Part shown: positions 8,301 through 16,752 of the stretch, piece after piece | Layout of the letters: the number at the start of each line of letters is the position of its first letter | Numbering within the stretch: position 1 is the first letter of the stretch | NCBI GenBank assembly: GCA_023431285.1 | Contig: JAEYXN010000020.1 | Span: 1 to 41,474, forward strand | DNA length: 41,474 bases | Reading direction: 5' to 3' | Source of the DNA: Bacteroidota bacterium | GTDB lineage: Bacteria > Bacteroidota > Bacteroidia > Cytophagales > Cyclobacteriaceae | Position numbers and translations under genes: made by a program | Notes under the pieces: model-generated | The model's input: the letters and a program-made list of their open reading frames with translations, nothing else | Database searches by the model: none | What the model was told of the DNA's origin: nothing

Positions 8301-9150
8301 CATAAGGCTGAATCGAAATATCGACACTGGATTCAAATACCTCGGTATCTTCTGCACATTCCTGGGACTTGCTATCCTTGTGGTGTTTATTATAAATATA
8401 CTTGTTGAGGGCATTGCCCGCATTGACTGGAACTTTCTTACCGGACTTCCGTCGCGTCGCGCTGCGAAGGCCGGGATTCTCACCGCGTGGACAGGCACTG
8501 CATGGATCCTTGGATTGACGGCGATCATAGCCATACCGTTGGGAGTCGCTGCTGGAATCTATCTGCAGGAGTACGGAAAGCAAAACCGCCTGGCATCGTT
8601 CCTTGAACTCAACATCACGAATCTTGCGGGTGTGCCCTCCATCATCTACGGTCTCCTCGGGCTCGAAATATTCGTGCGCATGTTGAACTTCGGTGGTAGT
8701 CTTCTGGCAGGAGCGTTTACGTTGGCATTGCTGATTCTGCCGATCATCATTGTCGCCACCCGCGAAGCGCTGAAGGCTGTTCCAAATTCTTTGCGTGAGG
8801 CATCCTTCGGGATGGGAGCCACGAAATGGCAAACAATCTGGTATCAGGTGCTTCCGGCAGCGGCTGGTGGAATCCTCACAGGAATCATCCTTGCGTTGTC
8901 AAGAGCAGTGGGAGAGACCGCTCCCCTCATCGTAATTGGCGCTTTGGCGTATGTCCCGTTCGTTGCACAGACGCCGCTGGATGAATTCACTGTGCTGCCA
9001 ATGCAAATATTTAACTGGGTATCCCGTCCTCAGCATGCATTCATGGTGAACTCCGCGGCAGCCATCATAATCCTGTTGACAATAACATTCCTGATGAATG
9101 GTATCGCGATCTATTTGAGAAATAAATGGCAAAAGAAGGTAAACTGGTAG
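8293..9150 (+). CDS. pstA: Phosphate ABC transporter permease PstA
   Basis: This 285-aa permease is paralogous to PstC. It has about six hydrophobic spans, a long periplasmic loop after the first (LTGLPSRRAAKAGILTAWTGT, conserved in PstA), and the EAA-type coupling loop LREASFGMGATKWQT near residues 175-190. It forms the transmembrane pore with PstC. It overlaps pstC by 8 bp and is 10 bp from pstB, so it is a core member of the pst operon. It is complete and has no oddities. Confidence 0.95.
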   Translation: MSNIRLNRNIDTGFKYLGIFCTFLGLAILVVFIINILVEGIARIDWNFLTGLPSRRAAKAGILTAWTGTAWILGLTAIIAIPLGVAAGIYLQEYGKQNRLASFLELNITNLAGVPSIIYGLLGLEIFVRMLNFGGSLLAGAFTLALLILPIIIVATREALKAVPNSLREASFGMGATKWQTIWYQVLPAAAGGILTGIILALSRAVGETAPLIVIGALAYVPFVAQTPLDEFTVLPMQIFNWVSRPQHAFMVNSAAAIIILLTITFLMNGIAIYLRNKWQKKVNW

Positions 9151-9160
9151 TATCTGAAAG

Positions 9161-9913
9161 ATGAGACAGATCGAAGCAAAAAAGGTTAATGTTTTTTATG
9201 GTGACAACCATGTGTTGAAGGATATCAGCATGAACATCCGCGAGAATACGGTAACTGCTTTCATCGGTCCGTCCGGATGTGGAAAGTCAACTTTCCTTCG
9301 AACCTTGAACAGGATGAACGATTACATCGAAGGGTTCCGGAAGAAGGGGAAGATCTTCATTGAAGAGGAAGATATCTACGACAAGAAGGTGAAAGTGGAA
9401 GAGCTCCGCCGGAAAGTAGGAATGGTTTTTCAGAAGCCTAATCCTTTTCCAAAAACGATTTTCGAAAATGTCGCTTATGGACTGAAGATCCATGGCTATA
9501 ACGATAAGAAGTTTATCGAGGAACGTGTCGAAAAATCCTTGGTGCAGTCAGCTCTTTGGAATGAGGTGAAAGACAAACTGCACAAGCCGGCCCTTTCGTT
9601 ATCTGGCGGACAGCAACAACGCTTATGCATCGCGCGTACGCTTGCTGTGAAGCCGTCGATCATATTAATGGATGAACCGGCTTCTGCCTTGGACCCGATC
9701 TCGACATCAAAAATTGAAGATCTGATTGCGGAACTGAAGGAAAAGTACACAATAGTAATCGTAACGCATAACATGCAGCAGGCTGCCCGCGTGAGCGACA
9801 AGACTGCTTTCTTTTATCTTGGCGAGCTGATCGAATTTGATAAAACCAGTGAGCTATTTACAAATCCAAAAAACAGACAAACCGAAAACTATATTACCGG
9901 GAGATTCGGTTAA
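9161..9913 (+). CDS. pstB: Phosphate ABC transporter ATPase PstB
   Basis: This 250-aa ATP-binding subunit has Walker A GPSGCGKST near residue 35, a Q-loop in VGMVFQKPNPFPKTIFENVAYG, the signature LSGGQQQR near residue 147, Walker B IILMDEPASALDP, and the H-loop VTHNMQQAARVSD. The FxxNxxYG region after the Q-loop is typical of PstB. It hydrolyses ATP to drive phosphate import (TC 3.A.1.7). It sits between pstA (10 bp) and phoU (20 bp). The standard family length is about 250 aa. Confidence 0.97.
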   Translation: MRQIEAKKVNVFYGDNHVLKDISMNIRENTVTAFIGPSGCGKSTFLRTLNRMNDYIEGFRKKGKIFIEEEDIYDKKVKVEELRRKVGMVFQKPNPFPKTIFENVAYGLKIHGYNDKKFIEERVEKSLVQSALWNEVKDKLHKPALSLSGGQQQRLCIARTLAVKPSIILMDEPASALDPISTSKIEDLIAELKEKYTIVIVTHNMQQAARVSDKTAFFYLGELIEFDKTSELFTNPKNRQTENYITGRFG

Positions 9914-9933
9914 CTTAATAACACGTTAAGATT

Positions 9934-10623
9934 ATGATGAAAGAGGAACGCCGAATGTCAGCGCTGGAGCTCGAGCTGCAGGCTCTGAAGGAAAATCTTT
10001 GTGATATGTGCGCACTGGTACGTAGTCAGGTGGCCAAATGTAAAGAAGTTATTGAGAATAAAGACACCGATCTGGCGGAAGAGATCATCTCAGGTGAGAA
10101 GAAGGTGAACGTCCAGGAAATTGCTATCGACCGTGATTGCGAAAATATCCTCGCGTTACACAACCCGGTGGCTACGGATCTTAGGTTTGTACTGGCTACA
10201 TTAAAAATTACAAATGACCTTGAGCGCATCGGAGATAATGCCAAGAGTCTTGCCCGCTGGCTAAAATCCAACATCAATAAAGTCCCTGATAAGTTATTAC
10301 GTCAATATCAGCTGCCGGACATGCTTGATATCGTTGTCGAGATGCTAAATGATATGGGCGAAGCGTTACGCATCAGCGATACTAAGCTGGCTCGTAAAGC
10401 TGCCAAGAAAGATGAGGCACTCAACGATCATAAGAAGAGAGCCTTCAAAGTTACAGTGGAGCTTGTCAGAGAATATCCTGAGGAAGCTAAAGCGTTATTG
10501 AATCTGTTTGCAATATCCAGGAATATGGAGCGCGCGGGCGATCTAACAAAAAATATTGCCGAGGAGATTGTCTTTCATATTGAAGCGAAGGTCCTTAAGC
10601 ATAAGAAGGATCGCGAAGACTAG
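9934..10623 (+). CDS. phoU: Phosphate signalling regulator PhoU
   Basis: This 229-aa all-helical protein is made of two PhoU repeats. Each carries the metal-cluster motif E/D-x-x-x-D: NDLERIGDNAKSLARW in the first and NMERAGDLTKNIAEEI in the second. PhoU damps PstSCAB activity and represses the Pho kinase when phosphate is plentiful. It is the last gene of the pst operon, 20 bp after pstB. Two ATGs (9934, 9937) are possible starts. A hairpin that probably ends the operon lies about 80 bp downstream. Confidence 0.95.
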   Translation: MMKEERRMSALELELQALKENLCDMCALVRSQVAKCKEVIENKDTDLAEEIISGEKKVNVQEIAIDRDCENILALHNPVATDLRFVLATLKITNDLERIGDNAKSLARWLKSNINKVPDKLLRQYQLPDMLDIVVEMLNDMGEALRISDTKLARKAAKKDEALNDHKKRAFKVTVELVREYPEEAKALLNLFAISRNMERAGDLTKNIAEEIVFHIEAKVLKHKKDRED

Positions 10624-10701
10624 CCTGCATTCTGGTAGCTGAGTATTAGGCAGAAGTTTCAAGTTGGGCCACCTATTTCTGATCATCAATTATCATATTG
10701 A

Positions 10702-10727
10702 GAAAGGGCCGTATTGACGACCCTTTC
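10702..10727. terminator. Hairpin between convergent phoU and small E/K-rich gene
   Basis: Arms GAAAGGG (10702-10708) and CCCTTTC (10721-10727) flank an inner CGT/ACG pairing with one mismatch. Both sides are AT-rich but lack a clean T-run, so this is a likely but imperfect bidirectional terminator between convergent genes. Confidence 0.5.
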
Positions 10728-10728
10728 A

Positions 10729-10941
10729 TTAGATAGTTGTTTCATCTTCTATCTCCTGCGGAGATTCTCCCAACTTTTTTTCTTTGGAATTGTTGTCTCC
10801 CGGAGATTTTTTCTTGTTTGCTTCCTGCTCGTTTTCTTTTGTACCTGATTCAGGCTGCCTGGATGTATCCATTACCTGCGGTGGCTCAGGAGTGTTTTCC
10901 GGAGGAAATGGCTCTCTGATTTTTTCTTTCTTCTCTTCCAT
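10729..10941 (-). CDS. Small highly charged hydrophilic protein, function unknown
   Basis: This 70-aa reading frame runs from ATG 10941 (MEEKKEKIREPFPPENTPEPP...) to TAG at 10729-10731. It is rich in E, K, P and S, with no hydrophobic segment and no predicted fold; it is probably disordered. A start at 10965 is possible but lengthens only a non-conserved stretch. I do not recognise a domain. Short proteins with this composition, including PFPPxxTPxP-type stretches, are common in Bacteroidota, which is the main support for coding. It converges on phoU with a hairpin between. Confidence 0.55.
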   Translation of the reverse strand: MEEKKEKIREPFPPENTPEPPQVMDTSRQPESGTKENEQEANKKKSPGDNNSKEKKLGESPQEIEDETTI

Positions 10942-11135
10942 AACTTTTTTACGGAGACACCTCAAAAAATAATGCCGGCGTACAGCCGCCTCGTAGTGTG
11001 GAGGATTACCTGCCGTCTATTGACCGGAAAATTACGCCCGGTAAAAGGGTATTTTTCCAGTTGGTCCCTCGAAAACAAGATCCGGTTAACGTTTCACAGC
11101 TAAATCTCGTATTTTTATTTACTGACCTTTTCTTT

Positions 11136-11528
11136 ATGCAGGTAATAAGATCAGTTGTATTAGTCGATGATGATCGCGATGATCAGGAGATATTCAAATC
11201 GGCATGCGAGGCGATAGACCAGTCGTTGGAAGTCGTGGGATTCGACAATGGAGAGCTGGCTTTGAAAATCTTATCCGCAAAGGATACGCATCCCGATGTG
11301 ATATTTCTCGATTTAAATATGCCGCGTCTGAATGGTGTTGAGGTACTTGAAGAGTTGAAACATTCGTCGCAGCTGAAGAATATCCCTGTAGTTATTTATT
11401 CAACTTTCCTGGATACCAGGATCAGAAACAAATGTTCCAGTCTGGGTGCCGTTGAGGTGATGGAGAAGCCGAATTGCTTTGAGGCGCTGTGCGCAAAATT
11501 GCGCGACGTTTTCGGACTCATTCCTTAG
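11136..11528 (+). CDS. Stand-alone response regulator receiver protein
   Basis: This is a 130-aa single receiver domain. ATG 11136 is chosen over an upstream in-frame start at 10998 because the receiver fold begins at once after it (MQVIRSVVLVDDDRDDQEIF). The acidic triad DDD lies near residues 10-12, the phospho-acceptor D is in VIFLDLNMPRLNG (about residue 60), T/S is in VVIYSTF, and the conserved lysine is in VMEKP. There is no output domain, so signalling must be by protein contact or phosphorelay. It lies 38 bp before the histidine kinase gene on the same strand, and the two probably form a pair. An extended AT-rich stretch upstream (11107-11135) may hold the promoter. Confidence 0.88.
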   Translation: MQVIRSVVLVDDDRDDQEIFKSACEAIDQSLEVVGFDNGELALKILSAKDTHPDVIFLDLNMPRLNGVEVLEELKHSSQLKNIPVVIYSTFLDTRIRNKCSSLGAVEVMEKPNCFEALCAKLRDVFGLIP

Positions 11529-11566
11529 GAGGAGCGTCGCAGCTTGTTCCAGACCAAGATTCCTCT

Positions 11567-13279
11567 ATGAACAAGAGACTACTCGCGATTTACACTGTTG
11601 TTTTTTTGCTGATAGGGCTGATGCTGTATTTGTACCGGTCCAGCTACAATGCTATGCGAGTCTATATCGCGGATGTGCAAGCTATTGGTGATGTCATTGT
11701 CGGGGTAGAGCGACTCGACGCATTGTTGCATTTCTGGATGAACAATGGTCCAAAACGGAAGGATGAACTTGATCTCTATATTCCATCAGACATCGCCTAC
11801 GATAGTATTTTACATAGCATAGACCATCTTAAGAATGTGGTTCGATTTCAGGAACAACGCCTCCGCCTCGACTCCTTGAAACGGCAAGTCAAATCATATC
11901 AAAGGCTTGACGAAATGCAGGACCCTGGATTGTCAAGAAAGGACAGAGAAAATTTCCGCAGCAACATCAAAAGGATTATAGACAATTTGTTTGCTTTCTC
12001 TCACAAGCGGCTCGAGGGACGAAAAGCAAATCTTGCAGATGCCACATCTCTTCTTGATCGATGGCTCGTTTGGATGCTCGTGTTAGCCGGGTCTTTAATC
12101 ACAGTGGCAACCTTTTACTCTTTCAGTTTTCTCCATCTAAGGAAGAAAGCGGAAAGCTTCAGCCAGACGTTGCTGGAAACAACAAACAATGGGATTATCA
12201 GCTTCAAACCAGTACGCAACAGCTTTGGTGACGTTGAAGATTATTACGTGACGTATTGCAATGATGCAGCTTTGAAAATTCTTGGCATCACGTCATCGAA
12301 GCATAAGAAGCTATCAGAGATCATTCCCATGTCTATTCTGGACGACATCAAACACGCTTTCGCGGAAGTGATTGGGAAAGGTAGCCAGAAAACTATCGAA
12401 GGATACCTCGACATAGGAAAGGATCGGAACTGGCTTCAGGCAGCGATCGCGCCTTTGGAGGAGGGAGTACTTGTATCAGCCTATAATCTCAACCCCGTCA
12501 AGCTGTACGAACAAAAGCTGACGTATAAGATAAAGCAACTTGAGCTTGCCAACGATGAGCTGAAACAATACGCTTATGTGACAAGCCACGATCTGCAGGA
12601 GCCGTTGAGAAAAATTCAGATGTTCAGCGATATCGCGCTAAACGCGAAGCCCGGCCAGGAAAATGTCAAGGATGAATACTTCAACCGCATCATTATGAGT
12701 GCGACCCGAATGCGGGATCTCATTCAAACGCTACTGATGTTTACACGAAGTACCGACAAGCCTAATGCATTTGCGGAAGTGGATCTCAACAAGATTGTAA
12801 ACAAGGTGCTTCATGATCTCCATAATCTGATCACTGACACAAAAGCGCGCGTCATGGTGGATGAGTTGCCGCGGGTTGAAGCATCTGAAGAACACATTGA
12901 ACTTCTTTTCAGCAATCTGTTGTCGAACGCCCTGAAGTTTTCAAAGTCTGATGTTCCCGCTGTGGTTTCTGTTAAAACGGCAATAGTATCAAGCGCAGAG
13001 TATGAACAGTTTCCGGCGCTTGATCCGATGGTTCGTTACGTAAGGATTTCGGTTCATGACAATGGAGTTGGATTTGATCAGGCAATGGAAAACAAGATCT
13101 TCACAATTTTTCAGCGACTTCATAATAAGGAAGAAACGGCCGGTGTGGGTATCGGACTGGCTATTTGCCGGAAGATTGTGCACCAACACCACGGATTCAT
13201 ATATGCAAAAGGCGTAGAAGGAGAAGGAGCCGTATTTTATGTTTTCCTTCCATACCAACAGCCTCTCGATCAGGACTAG
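11567..13279 (+). CDS. Membrane sensor histidine kinase (CHASE3-like / PAS / HisKA / HATPase)
   Basis: This protein is 570 aa from ATG 11567. TM1 lies at about residues 5-22, then a helical extracytoplasmic region of about 140 aa (CHASE3/four-helix-bundle type), TM2 at about 168-188, a PAS-like domain (LLETTNNGIISFKPVRN onward), a coiled segment, HisKA with SHDLQEPLRKIQ (H near residue 341), and HATPase_c with N-box NLLSNALKFSK, G1 DNGVGFD, F-box IFTIFQRLH and G2 GVGIGLAICRKIV. All catalytic boxes are intact. It autophosphorylates and probably donates to the receiver encoded just upstream. The stimulus is unknown. A GGAGGAG at 11528-11534 is too far from the ATG to act as its ribosome binding site. 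Confidence 0.9.
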   Translation: MNKRLLAIYTVVFLLIGLMLYLYRSSYNAMRVYIADVQAIGDVIVGVERLDALLHFWMNNGPKRKDELDLYIPSDIAYDSILHSIDHLKNVVRFQEQRLRLDSLKRQVKSYQRLDEMQDPGLSRKDRENFRSNIKRIIDNLFAFSHKRLEGRKANLADATSLLDRWLVWMLVLAGSLITVATFYSFSFLHLRKKAESFSQTLLETTNNGIISFKPVRNSFGDVEDYYVTYCNDAALKILGITSSKHKKLSEIIPMSILDDIKHAFAEVIGKGSQKTIEGYLDIGKDRNWLQAAIAPLEEGVLVSAYNLNPVKLYEQKLTYKIKQLELANDELKQYAYVTSHDLQEPLRKIQMFSDIALNAKPGQENVKDEYFNRIIMSATRMRDLIQTLLMFTRSTDKPNAFAEVDLNKIVNKVLHDLHNLITDTKARVMVDELPRVEASEEHIELLFSNLLSNALKFSKSDVPAVVSVKTAIVSSAEYEQFPALDPMVRYVRISVHDNGVGFDQAMENKIFTIFQRLHNKEETAGVGIGLAICRKIVHQHHGFIYAKGVEGEGAVFYVFLPYQQPLDQD

Positions 13280-13309
13280 ACCGGCATTTGATTTTCCAAT
13301 CTATTCTGT

Positions 13310-14050
13310 ATGAAGAACTGGTGGATTGGTTGCTCCGGATTTTCCTACGATAGGTGGAGAAACGATTTTTATCCTCCCAAACTGGCTAAACGCCGGTGGT
13401 TTGAATTCTACTGTGAGCATTTTAATACAGTAGAGTTGAATGTTACCTTCTATCGTTTTCCACGTCCTGAAACTCTTCGGCAATGGTACGACCGAAGTCC
13501 TGAAGACTTTCGCTTCACCGTGAAGGTTCCCAGGTTGATCACGCATTATAAACGATTTATTAACGTGACAAAAGAGTCCGCCGACTTTTACAACGCAGTC
13601 GCTGAGGGTCTTTCTGATAAACTCGGAACAATTCTTTTTCAGCTTCACCCTGGGATAATATTTTCAGATGAGAACCTGGAAAGGATAATCGAAGCTATCG
13701 ATCCAGGATTTTCGAACACTATTGAGTTCCGTCATGAGTCCTGGTGGAATGAAAAAGTGTTCACCACCTTAAAGAAGAATGGAATCAGTTTCTGTTCGAT
13801 TAGTTACCCCGGACTTCCCGGCAACGTAGTAAAGACCAATGACACCGTTTATTATAGATTTCACGGGGTGCCCCAACTTTACAAGTCGCCCTATTCGGAT
13901 GAACAGTTACAGGGGATCTGGTCTCAGATAAATCCTTTGAAAGGCGTTAAGGATGTGTACGCCTACTTCAATAATGACATCGACGTAGCCGCAGTCTTCA
14001 ATGCAAAAAAACTTCAGGATATAGTGAGCCCGGTCGAAAAGAACAATTGA
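13310..14050 (+). CDS. DUF72 (YecE-like) TIM-barrel protein
   Basis: This 246-aa protein starts MKNWWIGCSGFSYDRWRNDFYP, the characteristic start of DUF72 proteins, with further family landmarks FNTVELNVTFYRFP, FRFTVKVPRLITH, LFQLHPGIIF, EFRHESWWNE, YYRFHG and VYAYFNND. The domain forms a TIM-barrel-like fold with an unassigned biochemical role. It lies 30 bp after the histidine kinase gene and may be co-transcribed, but no functional link is evident. It is slightly shorter than the usual 250-280 aa but complete. Confidence 0.9.
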   Translation: MKNWWIGCSGFSYDRWRNDFYPPKLAKRRWFEFYCEHFNTVELNVTFYRFPRPETLRQWYDRSPEDFRFTVKVPRLITHYKRFINVTKESADFYNAVAEGLSDKLGTILFQLHPGIIFSDENLERIIEAIDPGFSNTIEFRHESWWNEKVFTTLKKNGISFCSISYPGLPGNVVKTNDTVYYRFHGVPQLYKSPYSDEQLQGIWSQINPLKGVKDVYAYFNNDIDVAAVFNAKKLQDIVSPVEKNN

Positions 14051-14072
14051 TAAAGATCAGCTTGCCTTTGGA

Positions 14073-15080
14073 TCATTCCTTGCTGCGCTGAATCACTTCG
14101 AGATTTTGTCTGGATTGATTCTTCAGCGGGCTTTGTTCCGCCGGTCTGATGATGTCAACAGGTACATCAGACTTCTTGCCCTCTAGCGCCTTTTTCTCCT
14201 CAGCAATGTCGATCGGGTCTCCGAATATGTAGAATAACTTTTTCCGTAAACCTCGCGCATTTTTTACATCGCGGAACATATCAATGTATTCGTGAAAATT
14301 AATGTGAAGAGGATTGGCTTTGTTGTCGATATTGGTGGTGATTCCGTAGATAGCTTGTTCTTCTTCAGGCTGATATGTTCCAAACATACGATCCCAGATA
14401 ATGAAGGTCGCTCCGTAGTTCTTATTGATATATTTCTCCTGTGCTCCATGGTGTACACGGTGGTTGGATGGCGTCGCGAAAATATATTCAACCGCGGGGT
14501 GAAGCTTCCTGATATATTCGGTATGCACCCAGAATTGGAAAAGAACTGCAATCTGATTAGTTACGAAAATTACAATTGGGTGGAAACCGATCAGAGATAC
14601 CGGTAGGAAGAAAATTACTTTGATGTATTGTACCCAGCTTAATCTGAATGACACCGTAAGATTATAATTCTCTCCTGAATGATGCGCTACGTGCGTCGCC
14701 CACCAGAACCGTTGCTGATGAGAGATCCGATGTGCCCAATAGCTGCAGAAATCGAAAAAGATATAGCATGGGATAAACGTCCACCAGTTTAACTCCATCC
14801 TCCATGGAATGAGATTATAGAAGAAGATCAAAATATAGAACATCAGAAGCTTGATGGCTGTTCCGATGATCACATTGCCTATACCGACGAGGATAGAACC
14901 GATCGTTTCGCGTTTTTCGTAATAATTTTTATGCTGAACATGTGAAATAATATACTCAATAAGCACAAAGAAGAACATAATAGGCGCTGCCCATACGATG
15001 ATGTTAGGTGCGTCCGATTGAAGTTGAATTGCCTGGTCAAAAGAGATTTTCTCAGCCCCGAAAAGTGATCCGTCGTTCAT
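14073..15080 (-). CDS. Sterol desaturase / fatty acid hydroxylase superfamily membrane protein
   Basis: This 335-aa di-iron membrane enzyme has four to five hydrophobic spans between residues 28 and 195. The histidine boxes are visible: HRISHQ, THVAHHS, and NHRVHHG with a preceding HTEYI. The family hydroxylates or desaturates lipids using oxygen and a non-haem di-iron centre. The charged C-terminal tail (about residues 270-335, rich in K, E and Q) is an extension beyond the catalytic core. The substrate cannot be predicted. It converges with the DUF72 gene (22 bp between the ends). The start is ATG 15080. Confidence 0.9.
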   Translation of the reverse strand: MNDGSLFGAEKISFDQAIQLQSDAPNIIVWAAPIMFFFVLIEYIISHVQHKNYYEKRETIGSILVGIGNVIIGTAIKLLMFYILIFFYNLIPWRMELNWWTFIPCYIFFDFCSYWAHRISHQQRFWWATHVAHHSGENYNLTVSFRLSWVQYIKVIFFLPVSLIGFHPIVIFVTNQIAVLFQFWVHTEYIRKLHPAVEYIFATPSNHRVHHGAQEKYINKNYGATFIIWDRMFGTYQPEEEQAIYGITTNIDNKANPLHINFHEYIDMFRDVKNARGLRKKLFYIFGDPIDIAEEKKALEGKKSDVPVDIIRPAEQSPLKNQSRQNLEVIQRSKE

Positions 15081-15132
15081 AGAGTCTTTAATTCCTGTTA
15101 TACCTTAAAAAAAATCATACCACATCCGGCCG

Positions 15133-15562
15133 TCAGTTCTTGTGAACTCCCTCCGGTAGATCGACCACTTTAAACCAATAGTCAAGAAAACTCCGCATCT
15201 TGGTTTCAGTCTCGATCGCCCGGGCCGCTTCTGAATAAACGAACATGCCCCCAGTTCGTAACACTCCCTCACAATTCCCGAAATCAACTATCCCGCTTAA
15301 TATTACGACAGGAATGGGAGAGAAACTCTTCTCCTTCTTTAACCATTGCAATATTTCTACCGCGTTATCTGGTGAGGAGTCGTGGTTGAGAAGCAACCAC
15401 GAAGGAAGACGTTCATCTCCGGTTCTGCAAGCCTGAAGATAGGAGAAGACCTCGTTGCTTGTTATGACCATCTAATGCCGAGTCCTTCAATATTCTTCAG
15501 GTATTCAAGCGTAATGTAACGGTCATCCTCTTCAGATTCAGCATCAGAATCAATCTATCCAT
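15133..15562 (-). pseudogene. Decayed response regulator receiver gene (two -1 frameshifts)
   Basis: Read on the minus strand, ATG 15562 begins MDRLIL. The frame then changes to one reading ESEEDDRYITLEYLKNIEGLGI (15539 down to about 15473), and changes again at 15471 to VITSNEVFSYLQACRTG..., ending at 15133. The pieces in order form one receiver protein of about 140 aa of a type common in Cytophagales. Each shift equals one lost base; the second is explained by loss of one A in an AA pair near 15472. The phospho-acceptor position reads LLLNHDSSPD and the conserved lysine region reads FVYSE instead of x-x-KP, so key residues are gone too. That favours true decay over sequencing error. Confidence 0.65.
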
Positions 15563-15685
15563 ACAGCCGAAATGCGTATTCAGACAGGAATTTAGAAAAG
15601 GTTGACCTATGAAAGAAGTTTCGCTTGTATTATCTTCAAACTCCCTCTCGAGGATTTTATGCTGAGGATTGCATTTTTTCTACTG

Positions 15686-16180
15686 ATGAAGCCCTGTTTT
15701 CGCTATTGCAGGCTCGTGACGCCGGTTATCGTAGCGATCTTGATTCTTTCTTGCTCAGGGAAAAAATCCGAAGATCTTCCCGACCTTAGCGACTATACCC
15801 ACGTCGATCCCGCCACCCTGAAAAAGGGTGACACCATCATGCCATTTCGCTTTATTCGTCCGGAAACGGGTGACTGGAAGGTTGAGATCCGTATCTCCGG
15901 CGATGACCTACACGATGTTTCCCACAAAATGACCTCGCGAAAATTTACAGGCACGACGCCTGAGGTACTTGAACGGATCCGGAAGTTGAAATTTATCTAT
16001 GGCCAAGGGCGCGTAAACAAGCCGACCAGCACCCTACGGGTGTTTGATCATCTGAGACTCTATGAGCAACATGGAATTGTGTTTGAAAAGAAATATCTCG
16101 CGTTGCAGTCTGCACGCTATGGGATTATGATGTGTGCAGACATGGAGGAGTTCTTTGCTGTATTAAAGGAAATGGATTAA
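15686..16180 (+). CDS. Putative lipoprotein of unknown function, in operon with sulfur transporter genes
   Basis: This protein is 164 aa from ATG 15686; an in-frame ATG at 15659 is an alternative. The leader has arginines, a hydrophobic core and the lipobox ILSC, giving a lipid-anchored protein with mature N-terminus CSGKKSEDLPDLSDYTHVDPATL. No domain is recognised. The stop codon overlaps the start of the next gene in TAATG, so it is translationally coupled to the two YeeE/YedE-type transporter genes. A role in capturing or handling the transported sulfur compound is inferred only from this linkage. Confidence 0.72.
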   Translation: MKPCFRYCRLVTPVIVAILILSCSGKKSEDLPDLSDYTHVDPATLKKGDTIMPFRFIRPETGDWKVEIRISGDDLHDVSHKMTSRKFTGTTPEVLERIRKLKFIYGQGRVNKPTSTLRVFDHLRLYEQHGIVFEKKYLALQSARYGIMMCADMEEFFAVLKEMD

Positions 16181-16752
16181 TGGAAAAATTATTGCAAAGT
16201 ATTTTAGAGCCCTGGCCGTGGTATGTGGCCGGGCCATTGATTGGTTTAACTGTCCCGGCACTTCTATTGGCTGGGAATAAATATTTTGGAATATCCTCTT
16301 CGCTACGCCACGTATGCGCTATCTGTTTTCCAGCCAGGATTCCATTTTTTCAGTATGACTGGCGTAAGGAAGCGTGGAATCTTTTCCTGGTTTCAGGAAT
16401 TGTGATTGGTTCCTTTATTGCCTGGTTCTTCCTCTCTTCACAGCAGCCCATCATCGTCGCTGATGAATTAAAAACAGAACTCGCCAACTACGGCATCGCG
16501 TCTTATAATAAACAGTACCCTGAAGAATTGTTCAACATATCCGAACTGCTTACTGTGAGAGGATTTCTTTTGATCGTAGTGGGCGGATTTCTGGTTGGCT
16601 TTGGTACACGCTACGCCGGTGGATGCACCTCGGGTCATTCAATCACAGGAATATCAATGCTTCAGGTGCCTTCCATGATTGCCACAGTATGCTTCATGTT
16701 GGGAGGTATCCTCGTCGCCAATTTTGTACTCCCATTCATTATGCGCTTATGA
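16180..16752 (+). CDS. YeeE/YedE (TsuA-type) transporter, N-terminal half protein
   Basis: This is a 190-aa membrane protein with about five spans. The diagnostic motif GFGTRYAGGCTSGHSITG carries the conserved cysteine of thiosulfate/sulfur-compound transporters of the YeeE/YedE family. A second cysteine-containing stretch HVCAICFPARIPFF lies near residue 45. In many bacteria the transporter is one long protein; here it is split into two genes that would assemble as halves. The start ATG 16180 overlaps the upstream stop (TAATG), and its stop overlaps the next gene (ATGA). It likely imports thiosulfate or a related sulfane-sulfur compound. Confidence 0.88.
   Translation: MEKLLQSILEPWPWYVAGPLIGLTVPALLLAGNKYFGISSSLRHVCAICFPARIPFFQYDWRKEAWNLFLVSGIVIGSFIAWFFLSSQQPIIVADELKTELANYGIASYNKQYPEELFNISELLTVRGFLLIVVGGFLVGFGTRYAGGCTSGHSITGISMLQVPSMIATVCFMLGGILVANFVLPFIMRL

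Noticed and set aside
9910..9930. Second Pho box between pstB and phoU (TTAACTTAATA, TTAAGAT)
   Set aside because: The two elements are 16 bp apart rather than 11, the gap is only 20 bp, and the genes are in one operon.
10998..11135. N-terminal extension of the stand-alone receiver protein
   Set aside because: The extra 46 residues are not domain-like and the receiver fold starts right after ATG 11136.
11489..11566. N-terminal extension of the histidine kinase overlapping the receiver gene
   Set aside because: The first membrane span begins directly after ATG 11567; the extension is non-conserved and polar.
15562..15685. Possible promoter or RNA gene between the decayed receiver and the lipoprotein gene
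   Set aside because: No clear promoter box, hairpin or conserved motif could be found by eye.
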